Made by a program: the position numbers and the translations under genes. From Nannochloropsis oceanica (lineage: Eukaryota > Sar > Eustigmatophyceae > Eustigmatales > Monodopsidaceae): a stretch of DNA of 64,000 nucleotides. The stretch spans positions 806,001 through 870,000 of the forward strand of contig CP038134.1 of the NCBI GenBank assembly GCA_004519485.1, written 5' to 3'. The notes beneath the pieces were generated by a model that was not told the DNA's origin, searched no databases, and saw only the letters and a program-made list of their open reading frames with translations. Below are positions 24,943 to 40,624 of this stretch, one piece after another; the stretch's first letter is position 1, and each line of letters opens with the position of its first letter.

Positions 24943-25473
24943 TTACTTTCTGATGAAAAGAGAGTGTTCCAAGCTTTCAATAAATGATGCGGTCGTTTCG
25001 CCCACTCTCTCGTCATCATGGGTGTCTCTCCCGCTTGTTTGAGTGTTGTCGGACCCTTCTTCTCCTTGTGCATACAATCCTGCGTACTTCTCCCTTTCGA
25101 CCTGTGCATCGATTACCCTTGTTGAGATTCTGGATTCTGCCCGAGCCGCGGGGCTCGTGCTCGTCGCCCACAAAACAAACGAGGCCCCTTAGTTGGCGAA
25201 GGGCATCAGGGTAAAAGGAAAAAGACCAGGGCGGAGGAGGGTAACAACCGCACAAACCCACACATGAACAGGTGCACCTACGACCACGCTACCGACAGGT
25301 CCCACCGCACTCATCGTTGCTTTCTGAAAGGCCTGAGACGTATGGCGGCGGCGCTTGGGGCGTGTGTCTGGAGCATGGCCGGTCCGTTGCGATGGTGCTT
25401 GGCGATGAGGAAAGGAGACAGGAGCGTCTCCCGTCTCCACTTCTATGGCCGCCCGGGCAGCTGCTTGGGCCAT
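24943..25473 (-). CDS. Tentative two-exon gene, unrecognised
   Basis: Possible exons are 25473-25293 and 25187-24943, joined in phase 1 through a GTAGCG donor and a CTAAG acceptor after a pyrimidine-rich tract, giving 141 residues. Exon 1 has an Ala-rich start (MAQAAARAAIEVETGD) and a basic stretch (Pro-Lys-Arg-Arg-Arg). The junction forms an uncharged segment, TMSAVGPVGGASFVLWATS, that could be a weak membrane helix. Exon 2 is acidic and polar (VIDAQVEREKYAGLYAQGEE, then Ser-Leu-Glu-His) and ends at a TAA. Support is only frame continuity and protein-like composition; no family is recognised, and the region could instead be the promoter of the divergently placed ARF gene. Confidence 0.33.
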
Positions 25474-26909
<1,436 letters not shown>

Positions 26910-28433
26910 AGGATGGCATTAGTGAGGAGGAAGGGAAGTGATGAATGAGGGCCAGGTCATTCACCGGTTTTAATCACACCTGTTGGGGGTTAGGTGGGTT
27001 GATGGATGGGTGGGGTCGTCGATTTTTCGATTGTACCTTATTTCACCGTACGGCCCTCCATGTTCTCCTTGCCTTTCCTTTCTTCATTCACACAACATAT
27101 ACCGTGCAACAACAAAAAAGAAACGGAGGCAATTGGCGCTACTTTCAAAAAATCAAAAAACAAACATTCGTTTTATTTTATTTTAGTTCTCCCCTCCCGT
27201 GAGTCCAACAAATTGGAGGCGACGCCTGCGCATATATCGAAACACAAAGAAAGGTGGAGAAGTGGGACGGAGGAGAGGAGTGGTGTACGGAAGCCGAAAG
27301 TCTAGCGAGAAAAGAGCGAAGGGAAGAAACGACGAAGAAGAATGGGTCCCTTTATTTTGTGGATGATGAAAAGAAAAAAAGACGAAGGAGAATTAAAGAA
27401 GGAAGCGAGGAGGTGGAGAAAGTGCACTATTGTGCCCCTCTGTAGTTTAATCATTTTTTATCGTAAGATTGTGGGCTAAGAGGCTAGAAAAAGGGGCCTA
27501 GGGGAGGCGCGTATGTGCGCGGGGGAAAGGAAAAAAAGTCACCGAGAGTAGGACACGTGAGATACTCATCCCAGGATGCTCTTTATCATATTCATTTTGA
27601 TGCTCCGACGTTACGGTAGGGCATCCAAGACGAAAAAACAGCAGGAGGAGATGAAAGAGCCGTCTGTGAAGCACGGTGTTGTCGTCCATGCTGAGATGTG
27701 GCACGAGAGCCAACAGATCTCCACAAAAGATGCATGGCTACTCATTTCTGAGTCAATCGCGAATTTTTTTGTCTTTTACAGGGTTGATGGAGGAATGGTG
27801 CTGTTTCTCTCGTGAAAACCTCGTATTTTTGCGCATCACATACTGTTTTGACTGTCTGGAGATGAACGATGGTAGATTTAGTTATCGAGTTCATTCAATG
27901 TGGATAATCAGGTGAGGACAAAAGGAGGGACAGACAAAAATAGTGACAGGGACAAACCACAGCGACTACATGAACTGGGCGTGGTAGTCTTGAGGTGTGC
28001 ATACTCGCTATAGCAGGGCTACTTCGCCAACATTCAAAAAAAAATCAAAAAAAAGAAAAAAAAGGATGAGGCCTTCAAAGTGTGGCTGCCTTGCTTGTCG
28101 AAGAGGCCTGCAATCAACCCAAACCCCTCTAAGACTGCTGCTCATTTGATTAGAATGTCTACAGCAGAGTTTTCTCACATTAAACAATTTCGACGCCTGC
28201 CGCAACCAAGAACAACAAAATCCAAAATGTCTTAACGGCTGAACCAACCGAGCGGGTTTGCATATGCGCCATAGGGTTCCTCGCCCGACGGGACGAGACT
28301 GCTTTCCTGCTCAATGCCCCGTGCAATCTATCCTGTCGCACTACTTTTTCATGTTCCCTCATGTTACCTTTCCAGAGACATCAATGCTCTTTGTTTTCTT
28401 ACCGTCCCCGTATTTCATTCTCATAACCATAGT
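26910..28433. other. Intergenic region downstream of ARF1
   Basis: About 1.5 kb with no convincing gene. It contains the ARF1 3' UTR, a purine-rich stretch (about 27240-27430), A-runs at 28030-28073, and the upstream region of the seven-domain secreted protein. Short open frames are compositionally biased. Confidence 0.45.
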
Positions 28434-31400
28434 ATGACGATGGTCCTCCAGCGACAGCGTCCAGCCCGGCGGGGGACGCCCTCCTATCTGCTCGTGGTCA
28501 TGACCTTGATTGGAGGCCTAGCAGTTACCCAAGGCGCTTTTTGGGACAATTGGATAGGAAATGGCAAGAAGGTGAACGACGAAGCGTCTCCAGCTGCACC
28601 ATCCGAGGTGGTGAAGCCTTCTGTGACTAGCGCGCCGGCAGGCCTGGACATGAAGGGGGTGGACGTTCATTCCTTGATCAATCCGGCTGCAGTAGGACAT
28701 GATATCACGGGCGGACAGTGCGGTGTTTACACGCGTGGTCTCGATGGTGCGGAGCTGACATTGTGCGTGGAGAGCGTGGTGGAATACGGCACGGACATCA
28801 AGCAGATAAATGGATTTCTTATCAACTCGGGGACGACAGCGTTGTGTGACTTGCTGATTCAGCCTGTGGTACCTGAAGGGTCTACGTTGGTTTCTTTTTG
28901 GCCTGATTGGATCTTGGAAAGCGTGAGCGATATTTTCCTCGAGCCAGGGCAAAAGACGGCTATCGGCTTGACCCTCCGCCCAGGCCCGCAGACGAATCCC
29001 ACCGAGCTCCCACGTATCGATATTCGGGCGTTCAAGGATTGCTCACACAGTGCCTTTGACCAAGCGACGGGTGACGTGACATTTCATCTTGTCTCTCTCC
29101 AAAAGATCATGCCTCAGACAATCGAATTTCTGGCCAGCGGGCAGGAAGCCGACCGTGCGATGTCGCAGCAGCCGCCCATACTTAAAGGACAAGACATCCT
29201 AATCCCGCAAGAGGGGCAGTGCGCAATCTACACCAAGCCTGCCACGGGAACGGATCGGGCTCAAGCAACCCTGTGCGTGGATTCGGTGCTTCGATGGGGT
29301 ACGGACATCGTGCAAGTGAATGGGTTGCTGCTGAACACCGGCAAGGCCCCCCTCTGTACTGTGCGTATGGCCGCCGAGCACGACGCGCAGTACCTGTCCT
29401 TATGGCCCCGCTGGGTGCTTCAAGGGCACCACAAGGACAACTTCCGGCCCGGGGACTCAATCGCCGTAGGACTCACTTCTCCTGCGCGTCCGGACGGTTC
29501 CAGGCCTGCATTGGCATTGGAGAATTTTGATATTTGTGGGCATCCGAGCACAGCGGACGTGGTCCGTGATCCTACTACGGGTGAGATTGTGAGGCCGTCG
29601 CCTTTAGAAGTAGTGATTGTGAGCATGGACGATTTGTTTGGAAAGGTGGAGGCCAAGACCGTTGCCAAGCAGCTGCTGCAGCAGGAGCAGAAACAGGAGC
29701 AGCAGACAGAGACGGTGCCGGCAGCAGTGGAGGAGGAACGACAGGTATCTGATACTTCAGCGGGCACGAAGCTGGACGCTTCGGGAGCAGTTCCGGAGCA
29801 AATGGCCATCCCTGTGGGTGTTTGTGGGATTTACCGCAAGGGCGAGGCAGAACTGGCTCTGTGTTCTGACAGCCTGGTGACCTGGGGGAGGGACGTGCAG
29901 CAATTGAATGGCTTTATGATGAATACAGGCAATACCACCGTCTGTGATATTCGGCTAAAGCCTGTCTTGCCGTCCGCAACTGAAGCCGTCTATGCCTTGT
30001 GGCCTGACTGGGCAAGCGAGAGCTCCTACGAAGTGTACTTCAATCCCAAACAAATGACAGCCGCGGGAATGACTGGCCCGCTGACCGAAACGACGCCTTA
30101 CCTCGAGATCGTCTCCTTCCGTGATTGTAAGGACCCCCCCATAATGGCTGTTGCTAACCTGAGCTCCTTCAGTACCGTGGCGATTGAGAATGTTCAGCCG
30201 CCTCCCCCCTCCGAGGAGATCACCTCCATGCCCGTTGCTGTGCCTATCCCTGATCACGAGGGTGCGAAGGGGGACTCTCGTCGCCGCACGCAGACAAATG
30301 GAAACCTCCGAGGGGTAGAAAAAGCGGTCGAGGTTATTCCTGAAGGGTACTGTGCGCTGCACACAACTCATAAAGGTGTTTTGGCTTTGTGTGTGGAGTC
30401 CATCTTGCATTGGGGCAGCAATTTGGTGCAAATAAATACTTTCTTGAAAAATCTCAGCGATGAACCAGAGGTAGATTTGTGCGATATTGAGGTGGCTGCC
30501 TCGGGAGGACCGCAGGGTGTGGATTCCGTGTGGCCTAAGTGGGTGCAGGAGGGGATTTATGCTGGGCCCGTTCGTCCTGCAGAGGTCTTGCCTGTCGGGG
30601 TGGTGGCTCCTTTTAACGCATCGAACCCCGGGAATGACCCTGCTGTTGCTGTGGTGGGCTTCAGAGCGTGCAGCGAGAAGAAGGCACTACCTGTTGAAGA
30701 TGTCGTCATTCTGCCGATTGGGTTTGTAAGGCGCGAGGAGGATGGTCCTTTCCGCTCGGTGGAGCCTGTCATCAGGGCCGAAAAGGAACAGCAGCACCAG
30801 CAGCACCAGCAGCAGCCCGAGGGGCCAGTGCCAGTTGAGGTGGGCCCTGGTCGGTGCGGGCAGGCTTCGGGCTTGGCAGGTTTTTTCAAAATGAAGCTAT
30901 GCGTGGACCGGGCGAATATGTGGAGCAATGACATCGTTCAGCTGGCAGGCCGGGTGGAGAACACGGGTAATGAGCCCATCTGTGATTTAATGGTCGGGCA
31001 TAACTTCGAGAAGTCTTCGATTGCGTCCTCGTGGCCGACAGCGTTGGCGACGGGGGAGCAGAGCAAGGCACTCCTCCCTGGGGACATTCACGACTTTGGA
31101 TTTACTGCTTCTCCACGAGGATTAGCTGAAAACGTGCTTCCTATGCTATCTGTTATTTCCTTCCGCCCCTGCGGTTCGGGAGGGGTGGCTGTGCCGGCTC
31201 CACCACAAGGGTTGGAACTGATGTGGGAGGGACCGCTGACCGAGAAAGTGACGGATTTGTTGAGCTCTCGGGGTGTAGAGAATGAGGATTTGGGAGAGGC
31301 TCCGCAGACGGAGGCGGGCCGACGACGCTTGGCGGTGAAAAAAGCGGCCCCGACGACGATGGATACGATTGATTGGGATTTGTGTGGGTACTACACGGGG

Positions 31401-32096
31401 TTAGATGGACAGTCGGAATTGGCATTGTGCTGGAAGGATGCCAAGAGCTGGAAGGATCGCGATGCTGGGCGCGTGGTGCAAACAAATTTGATTCTCGTAA
31501 ACACGGGCAAGCTTGGTGTGTGTAACGTGACGATTGAGATCGAAAATTTCGACCTGGAACTAGGCGATCATTACCCAACCAATTGGTTGGATGAAGATGG
31601 GGATGACATGTTTCCTTCTTTTCCCGGCTTCTTCGCACCTGAGCAAATCGTGAACTTCGGTGCTGCTGTTCCCGTCGCCAGCGGCTTCCCCGAGGTGGGT
31701 ATCGACGCCAAGTTTTCCGCTTGCAGTCCTCCTCCCCCCAAGGCAGTGGCGCCCCGGAATGCAACATGCACACCGGTTTCAGGCACAGATGCGGCTGCGG
31801 GCGTGATATTGAATTTTTGTGTGTATGATACGCCGAAGGTTTGGACGGAGTATGGTGGCCCGAGGGTGGTGATGGTGGAAGGATACATCGAAAATATTGG
31901 CAAGGAGACAGCGTGTAATATTACGGTCGACATTGAGAATTTCGAGGAGAATCAGGCGATGTGGGGGGAATGGATGCCGACCTACCCTTATAAGCTTTCA
32001 CCACGAGTGACTCTCAAATTTGGGGCCAATATTCCGTTTGTGAAGGGAATTCCTAAGAGCACGTTGACAGGCTTCGATAAGTGCGACCCATTGTAG
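28434..32096 (+). CDS. Secreted protein with seven tandem four-cysteine domains
   Basis: Single exon, 1,220 residues from the ATG at 28434. A signal peptide is clear: basic RQRPARR, hydrophobic YLLVVMTLIGGLAV and a likely cut near Thr-Gln-Gly/Ala-Phe. The mature protein is seven copies of a domain of about 110 residues, starting near 28713, 29214, 29814, 30342, 30849, 31371 and 31758. Each has four cysteines in the same places: Gly-x-Cys, Leu-Cys-x-[Asp/Glu]-Ser, a Cys-Asp after Asn-[Thr/Ser]-Gly, and a final Phe-x-x-Cys. Between them recur Trp-Gly-x-Asp-Ile, Ser-x-Trp-Pro-x-Trp and Pro-Gly-x(4-6)-Gly. Two disulfides per domain and a beta-sandwich are likely. The Asn-Thr-Gly...Trp-Pro...Pro-Gly rhythm faintly recalls CBM49-like carbohydrate-binding domains; that is a guess. 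Linkers 3-4 and 4-5 are Gln/Glu/Pro-rich. A wall or mucilage protein is possible. Confidence 0.85.
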   Translation: MTMVLQRQRPARRGTPSYLLVVMTLIGGLAVTQGAFWDNWIGNGKKVNDEASPAAPSEVVKPSVTSAPAGLDMKGVDVHSLINPAAVGHDITGGQCGVYTRGLDGAELTLCVESVVEYGTDIKQINGFLINSGTTALCDLLIQPVVPEGSTLVSFWPDWILESVSDIFLEPGQKTAIGLTLRPGPQTNPTELPRIDIRAFKDCSHSAFDQATGDVTFHLVSLQKIMPQTIEFLASGQEADRAMSQQPPILKGQDILIPQEGQCAIYTKPATGTDRAQATLCVDSVLRWGTDIVQVNGLLLNTGKAPLCTVRMAAEHDAQYLSLWPRWVLQGHHKDNFRPGDSIAVGLTSPARPDGSRPALALENFDICGHPSTADVVRDPTTGEIVRPSPLEVVIVSMDDLFGKVEAKTVAKQLLQQEQKQEQQTETVPAAVEEERQVSDTSAGTKLDASGAVPEQMAIPVGVCGIYRKGEAELALCSDSLVTWGRDVQQLNGFMMNTGNTTVCDIRLKPVLPSATEAVYALWPDWASESSYEVYFNPKQMTAAGMTGPLTETTPYLEIVSFRDCKDPPIMAVANLSSFSTVAIENVQPPPPSEEITSMPVAVPIPDHEGAKGDSRRRTQTNGNLRGVEKAVEVIPEGYCALHTTHKGVLALCVESILHWGSNLVQINTFLKNLSDEPEVDLCDIEVAASGGPQGVDSVWPKWVQEGIYAGPVRPAEVLPVGVVAPFNASNPGNDPAVAVVGFRACSEKKALPVEDVVILPIGFVRREEDGPFRSVEPVIRAEKEQQHQQHQQQPEGPVPVEVGPGRCGQASGLAGFFKMKLCVDRANMWSNDIVQLAGRVENTGNEPICDLMVGHNFEKSSIASSWPTALATGEQSKALLPGDIHDFGFTASPRGLAENVLPMLSVISFRPCGSGGVAVPAPPQGLELMWEGPLTEKVTDLLSSRGVENEDLGEAPQTEAGRRRLAVKKAAPTTMDTIDWDLCGYYTGLDGQSELALCWKDAKSWKDRDAGRVVQTNLILVNTGKLGVCNVTIEIENFDLELGDHYPTNWLDEDGDDMFPSFPGFFAPEQIVNFGAAVPVASGFPEVGIDAKFSACSPPPPKAVAPRNATCTPVSGTDAAAGVILNFCVYDTPKVWTEYGGPRVVMVEGYIENIGKETACNITVDIENFEENQAMWGEWMPTYPYKLSPRVTLKFGANIPFVKGIPKSTLTGFDKCDPL

Positions 32097-32808
32097 GGGC
32101 GGCGGCTGTGAAGAGAAGGGAACATCTTGCAAATGTGATTGTGTTTGCATCAGAGGAACAGAGAAAAAGATAGCATTAAAATGGATCGATAGAGAGAGGA
32201 CTTTCGCCGTATTGCGTGTATGTGTATGTTTGGATGTGATTATGTGTGAATGTGTGATCCATGTCCGTGTGTGCCAGTGTGTGTGTTTGATACAAAGGGT
32301 GGGAATTTTGTGCTGGTGAAAAGACGTATGCGCGTATGAATCTGACGGTCATTTGAAGTAAGATCTGCAGACTTGCAGACACGCTTGTGTAGCAGCGGCA
32401 CCCTCAATTAAAGGAAAGAGCTCGTGATTTTCACTCAAGTCTTAGGGTTCAGTAGTGGGAACAGTAAGAGATGAAGAGGCACGATCTTACAATTGAGAAT
32501 CAAATGACCTAAAATGAAGGGAAAACAATCAAAAGAAGACTCCACCCCCCCCCAAAAAGAAAAGATGACGAAGCGAAAGATCAAGAAGAAGAACATGAAG
32601 AATAAGGAGGAGAAGGGGAAAATAATATATGGGAATGGGCCATACGTCTTTCTTCGCGCCATGTATAAGAGAAAACCCGGCTGAGTCCGGCAGCACTTTA
32701 AGGAGCGGCAAAGAGCCCAACCAACACCATGCCCATAATCACCCCACGCACCTGTACAGTCAGTCGACCGTCTCAAAGCGCTGCGCCTGGTCGACCATCG
32801 CCCTTAAT
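32097..32808. other. Spacer before the Siva-like gene
   Basis: This has the 3' UTR of the seven-domain protein (TG-rich near 32220-32290) and the upstream region of the Siva-like gene. The Siva-like frame is open back to an ATG at 32629, so part of this may be coding. A CCTGTACAG near 32752-32760 could be an acceptor. Confidence 0.4.
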
Positions 32809-33885
32809 ATGTGGCCTTCCTCGTGGTGGTCTCGACGCGATGAGAACAACGCAGCCTCAGCTGCTTCTTCGTCGGGCGCAGCAGCAGCAGGAGCCATGAC
32901 TGCAGATCCTCTGAAGTCTCGCTCCGTAGGCTTTGGCGTCAATGTGGGGAGCAAACGGGAGGCTCTGGGGGTCTTGCAGCCCTCTTCGTTGCCGTCGATT
33001 CCTCACGGTGCTGCGATTAGTGAGGAAGGAGGTGGGGGAGACAGTATGCTCCCGTCCTCCCGCCCGTGGAAGATGGCCCGTGTGCAGCTTAGCCAACCGC
33101 CTTCGCAATATATAGGGCAGGTGCAAGAGCCGTTGATATGTGTGACTACCATTGGACCGCCGGTGGTGGGGATGGAGGAGGAAGCGATGGAAAAAAACTA
33201 CCACAACACCACCAGGCAGCAGCCGCAGCAGCCGCAGGGCCCCGCGCAGCATTCACCCCCTACACTCGCAGGTCAATCACGGCGACAGACGGCAGCGTAC
33301 GGTGGTGTCACTAATGCCCTTCTTCAGTTGCGCTCGCCATCCACGGCCGCGGCTTCAAAGGCAGGGACGATGCGCCAACAGCAGCAGCAGCTGCAGCAGA
33401 AGACTTTGCAGAAAGACTGCGATATTTGCTTGCTCTCATCCTCCTCGAGCCAGAGCAGCAACGGCAGTCAAAGCAGCAGGGACGGTAGCAATCAGCAGCA
33501 TGGCATGATGAGGACGAGCCGCCACCCTCAAGAAATAGCGGCGATGGCTCTCTGGGCCAGAGGACCACAACGGGCAATGACGATGTCACAATCACCACCA
33601 CACGCGCAGCAGCAGCAGCAGCAGCAGCAGCAGGGCAGCGGGCATTCAGATTGTTGGATTTCGATTGGGCGCTGTCGGCATTGTGAGAGAGGGGTCTGTA
33701 AGACTTGCCTAAGGGACTGTGAGGCGTGTCGTGAGACGTTTTGCTCGTTGTGCTCGACAGTGGATTATGGTGGGGCCTTTGAAAAGGTGGTGTGTATCGA
33801 TTGTGGTAAGAGGCTGGCGATCACAGCAGCAGCAGCCGCCGCAGCAGCAGTACCAAGGGGAGGGCAAGAAATGGATTTGTCTTAA
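32809..33885 (+). CDS. Siva-type cysteine-rich zinc protein
   Basis: The frame is open from 32629; I place the start at the ATG of MWPSSWWSRRDENN (358 residues) because residues before it are not protein-like, but 32629 remains possible. The C-terminal 60 residues are the diagnosis: GRCRHCERGVCKTCLRDC, ACRETFCSLCSTVDYGG and AFEKVVCIDCGKRL, matching the Cys pattern of metazoan SIVA1 (Cys-x2-Cys knuckles and Tyr/Phe-Glu-Lys-Val-x-Cys). An upstream KDCDICLL may be the first zinc ligand pair. The middle is Gln/Ser-rich with a Q run at 33607-33636. Animal SIVA binds TNF-receptor tails and p53/ARF regulators; those partners may be absent in an alga, so only a zinc-binding adaptor role is implied. 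Confidence 0.75.
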   Translation: MWPSSWWSRRDENNAASAASSSGAAAAGAMTADPLKSRSVGFGVNVGSKREALGVLQPSSLPSIPHGAAISEEGGGGDSMLPSSRPWKMARVQLSQPPSQYIGQVQEPLICVTTIGPPVVGMEEEAMEKNYHNTTRQQPQQPQGPAQHSPPTLAGQSRRQTAAYGGVTNALLQLRSPSTAAASKAGTMRQQQQQLQQKTLQKDCDICLLSSSSSQSSNGSQSSRDGSNQQHGMMRTSRHPQEIAAMALWARGPQRAMTMSQSPPHAQQQQQQQQQGSGHSDCWISIGRCRHCERGVCKTCLRDCEACRETFCSLCSTVDYGGAFEKVVCIDCGKRLAITAAAAAAAAVPRGGQEMDLS

Positions 33886-34585
33886 GAAACTGGAGGGGGA
33901 ATTGAGCATAGAGTTACATATACACATAGACACATACACATCATAGACATACACAAACGTTCAAGTAAGGTCAAATATGGAGGTAGAACTGAAGGGGGGA
34001 AAGGGACATGTAAGCTGTTGTGGTTTTGCGGTTTACTGCGGATAGTAGCAGGAAAGTCAGAATGAGCGATGGGCATTGGTGTCCAACGGGTGACAGTGTG
34101 AAGGAAAATACCTCATGATATGCAGCAGCAGCGTGTTTACAGCTGCGTATCATATGATTGACAGCCTAGAGTAAGACGAAAAGGAAGAAGAAGAAAAAAG
34201 AAGGGCAGAGAGGGAGCAGCCAACAAGAGAACTTGGTGACACCTAACAACAGCTCGTCGACAGATCGACAACGCACTGGATAAAGAGACTAAACGAATGG
34301 CAGATACGACAGGAAAGACACATGCAGGACGACAATGACAAGTAAAACAGCAACAGCAGTAACAGCAGAAGTAGCGAAAGAAGAAGAAAAAACTTCTGTA
34401 CGAATACAAATGCAACCATATCCCCTCTACTCCTGTCCTCGTCTATTTTGTGGTTATTCCTTTTTCTTCTTTCCTCCTCGTCTGTAATTCATATCTTACA
34501 GTATTCCAAACTTCCGAAAGAAGACTTCACTCTCCTTGCTTCCTTGCCCACACCCCCACGCAGACACACACACCCCTCTGTGTCC
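33886..34585. other. Convergent 3' spacer
   Basis: The 3' regions of the Siva-like gene (+) and the bL19 gene (-) lie here. The minus strand is T/C-rich and produces a Phe/Cys frame that I reject. No gene is seen. Confidence 0.45.
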
Positions 34586-36023
<1,438 letters not shown>

Positions 36024-36585
36024 GGCTGTGTGTTTGGGGGTGGGGGGGATAGTAAGTTTAGTTGGCCGTGCGATGGTTTGTGGGAGAGGCAGGATGAAAG
36101 ACAGGGGAATGGGCAGTTAACTACATCCATATATCACACTCTGACCAAGCTCATGCTCTCACTGCGCTGCAGTGTTCTTCGGGCCTTGATCCTTGTTTTT
36201 CTATACAGTGACCATAGCTTTGACTGAAACCAAGGACCGCGATGATACCTTCGACGTCGTGCCGCACCAGTGATGAGAAAGAACTCCGTCGTCTTCAGCC
36301 TCAATACTCCTCACAGACACTTCCGCTTGCTTGCTACCTGCAACCACACGGACTAGCTCCTTGTCCACCACCGGCACCATTACGACGATACTACGGTGCT
36401 TCCTCTTTATGAAGCCGAGCCTCCCTCGAAAGCACTTTGTCGACAAGGGACGATAGACCAGAGTGCATAAAAGAAAAAGCGGGCAAGGGCGAATACCTGC
36501 CTGGCTGCTTTTTTGCCTTGCTGCCTCTCCAGATCGCAATAAACTTACTTTTTTATCACATGCTAGTACAGATTAATACGCTGTT
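36024..36585. other. Divergent spacer between bL19 and GCN5 genes
   Basis: This should hold both promoters. A minus-strand frame from an ATG at 36380 to 36201 (59 residues, beginning MVPVVDKELVRVVAGSKQ) looks protein-like and may be an upstream bL19 exon or a small separate gene; I cannot decide. Confidence 0.4.
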
Positions 36586-38951
<2,366 letters not shown>

Positions 38952-39547
38952 AGGGAAGGACAAGAGTGCATGTGTTTTCGAGGATGGGATCGGAGTGGCC
39001 TCTTGGCGGGTGGAATGGGAGAAGGGAAGAGGTAGATTGGTATGGTGACATGTATTTGATTGGGGGGGGAGGGGGGGTAAGGTCAGAGACACGATGCACA
39101 ACTTGAAGCGAAGAAAAAGAATCTAACGCGAAGAGATGAGGATTACATGAAAAAGCAGTACCATCAGCATGGGGGGCAGTAAGGGGAAGAAAGGGAAGAC
39201 GGAATTAGAAACACGGTACAGAAGAGGCCCTCTGAAACCGTCATCATCGAAATAACAAGAAGAAAATTTAAAGGCCCTCGCTGGGCATATGTATAAAATT
39301 TCGATGAAGCAGTTGTTTTGTGTTGGGGATAGAGGGAGGAGGGGGAGGTCGGTCGGACACGTCTCAAAAGCCGTTTCGTTCCTTGTTCTTTCCCGTTTCG
39401 TTTCTTGTTCTTTCCAATACTCGCACGTGAAAAACTACACACGGCGTCCGCACCGCCGCAGCTCACATCACCACGCTATAACCACTAACAAAGACCAGAA
39501 TATGCCGCTTTTTTAGCGTCTGAAACTCAGAAACCGACCTCAACATA
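38952..39547. other. Spacer between GCN5 and the four-span membrane gene
   Basis: This holds the GCN5 3' UTR, a G-rich patch at about 39060-39078, and the upstream region of the next plus-strand gene with a tandem TTTCGTTCCTTGTTCTTTCC-like repeat near 39375-39415. No gene is seen. Confidence 0.45.
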
Positions 39548-40624
39548 ATGGATTCCCCGCACAGACACGGCGTGATGCAAGCCATGCAGGCCAAGGCCGC
39601 GGCTGCTGGCGCTGCGCACATGGCCAAGAGTGCCTTGAGCTCCAGTGCTGCCACCTTAAGCGCGCTTCCCAGCTATGTTGCTGCTAAGGCTCAGGCTGGC
39701 CCTCCCCTTCCGCCCAAGCCCCACGAGTTGACACCCCAAGAACTGAATCTGCAGCGGACCGCACGGACGCTGTGGGTTATCTCCTTTGGTCTTTTGTGGG
39801 TGGGCTTGACGTCGCATGGCTGGCAGCGGGCGCACTTTCAAGGAACCCACGAAGTGGATGGGCAGACGTATCATCAGACCATCGAGGCTGGATATGGATT
39901 GCGGGATGTGGCGTATGATCTGACCACGAGCCATGTCACAGTTGGGTACGCAAGCTGGAATATGGCCCAGGGAGGCGACATCTTGCCCTACACCCTCCTT
40001 CTTCTCGTGCAATGCTGTATGGCTGTGGCTACTGTAACTGGGATGGGTGTCTTCCTTGCTCACCTTAGGGCAAAATGTGCGCGTACTGCGGACGGGAACT
40101 CCAAGTACATGCGGTATTCGGCTTATGCTGCCATTCCTCAGTGCATCTTTAGTTCCCTTGCCGCGATTGCTTGGAAATTAATTCGTCCTGATGCTTTCCA
40201 CGTCTTTTGCACTGTCGATGGTTGCGTGAAACAAACGGGAGACGGCTTGAGGGTCGTGGGTCTTTACTACGCGTGGATTGCCGTGTTGAGCTCAGCGGTG
40301 CTCGCTCTCTTCCTCGCTCTCACTTTGTGGCGCCTTGCCCACTACAATGACAATAACGACGCTGAAGAAGTTGAGGTCCAGCTTGTGGGCGGCTACAACA
40401 ATCACCACCTAGCCGGGAACGTCCGCAACAACAGCTATCGTGCAAGCAGCTCCCCTGGCACCAATCCACTTATGATGGGGGCAAAGGTAGCGACACCTCA
40501 CTCCACGCGCTCGCCCGCCGAGACCTGGAATCCCCAAACCCACCAGGCTCAGTACTCAGTGGTGGGCAAGGGGAATAGTGGGAGCCGTGACTCGGCCCAA
40601 CCGTCGTGGTTGGTCGGCGTATAG
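39548..40624 (+). CDS. Four-span membrane protein, unrecognised (claudin/SUR7-like layout)
   Basis: Single exon, 358 residues, ATG in AACATAATGG context. The first 50 residues are Ala/Met-rich and weakly amphipathic. Four hydrophobic spans follow: LWVISFGLLWVGLTSHGW (about 75-93), LPYTLLLLVQCCMAVATVTG (about 145-170), YAAIPQCIFSSLAAIAW (about 187-205) and YYAWIAVLSSAVLALFLAL (about 243-262). The long first loop carries HFQGTHEVDGQTYHQTIEAG and the second a Cys pair, HVFCTVDGCVKQ, which could be disulfide-bonded outside the cell. The tail (about 265-358) is polar, Asn/Ser/His-rich and ends Trp-Leu-Val-Gly-Val. The layout with a large first loop resembles claudin, SUR7 and amastin proteins, but no signature motif is seen, so no function is given. 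Confidence 0.75.
   Translation: MDSPHRHGVMQAMQAKAAAAGAAHMAKSALSSSAATLSALPSYVAAKAQAGPPLPPKPHELTPQELNLQRTARTLWVISFGLLWVGLTSHGWQRAHFQGTHEVDGQTYHQTIEAGYGLRDVAYDLTTSHVTVGYASWNMAQGGDILPYTLLLLVQCCMAVATVTGMGVFLAHLRAKCARTADGNSKYMRYSAYAAIPQCIFSSLAAIAWKLIRPDAFHVFCTVDGCVKQTGDGLRVVGLYYAWIAVLSSAVLALFLALTLWRLAHYNDNNDAEEVEVQLVGGYNNHHLAGNVRNNSYRASSSPGTNPLMMGAKVATPHSTRSPAETWNPQTHQAQYSVVGKGNSGSRDSAQPSWLVGV

Noticed and set aside
28180-28300. tRNA-like words on minus (TGGTTCAGCCGTTAAGAC)
   Set aside because: The A-box is only approximate, there is no paired anticodon stem, and no B-box GGTTCRANYCC follows at the right distance.
34137-34415. Phe/Cys-rich minus-strand frame
   Set aside because: It arises from A/G-rich 3' UTR sequence read in reverse and has no plausible protein composition.
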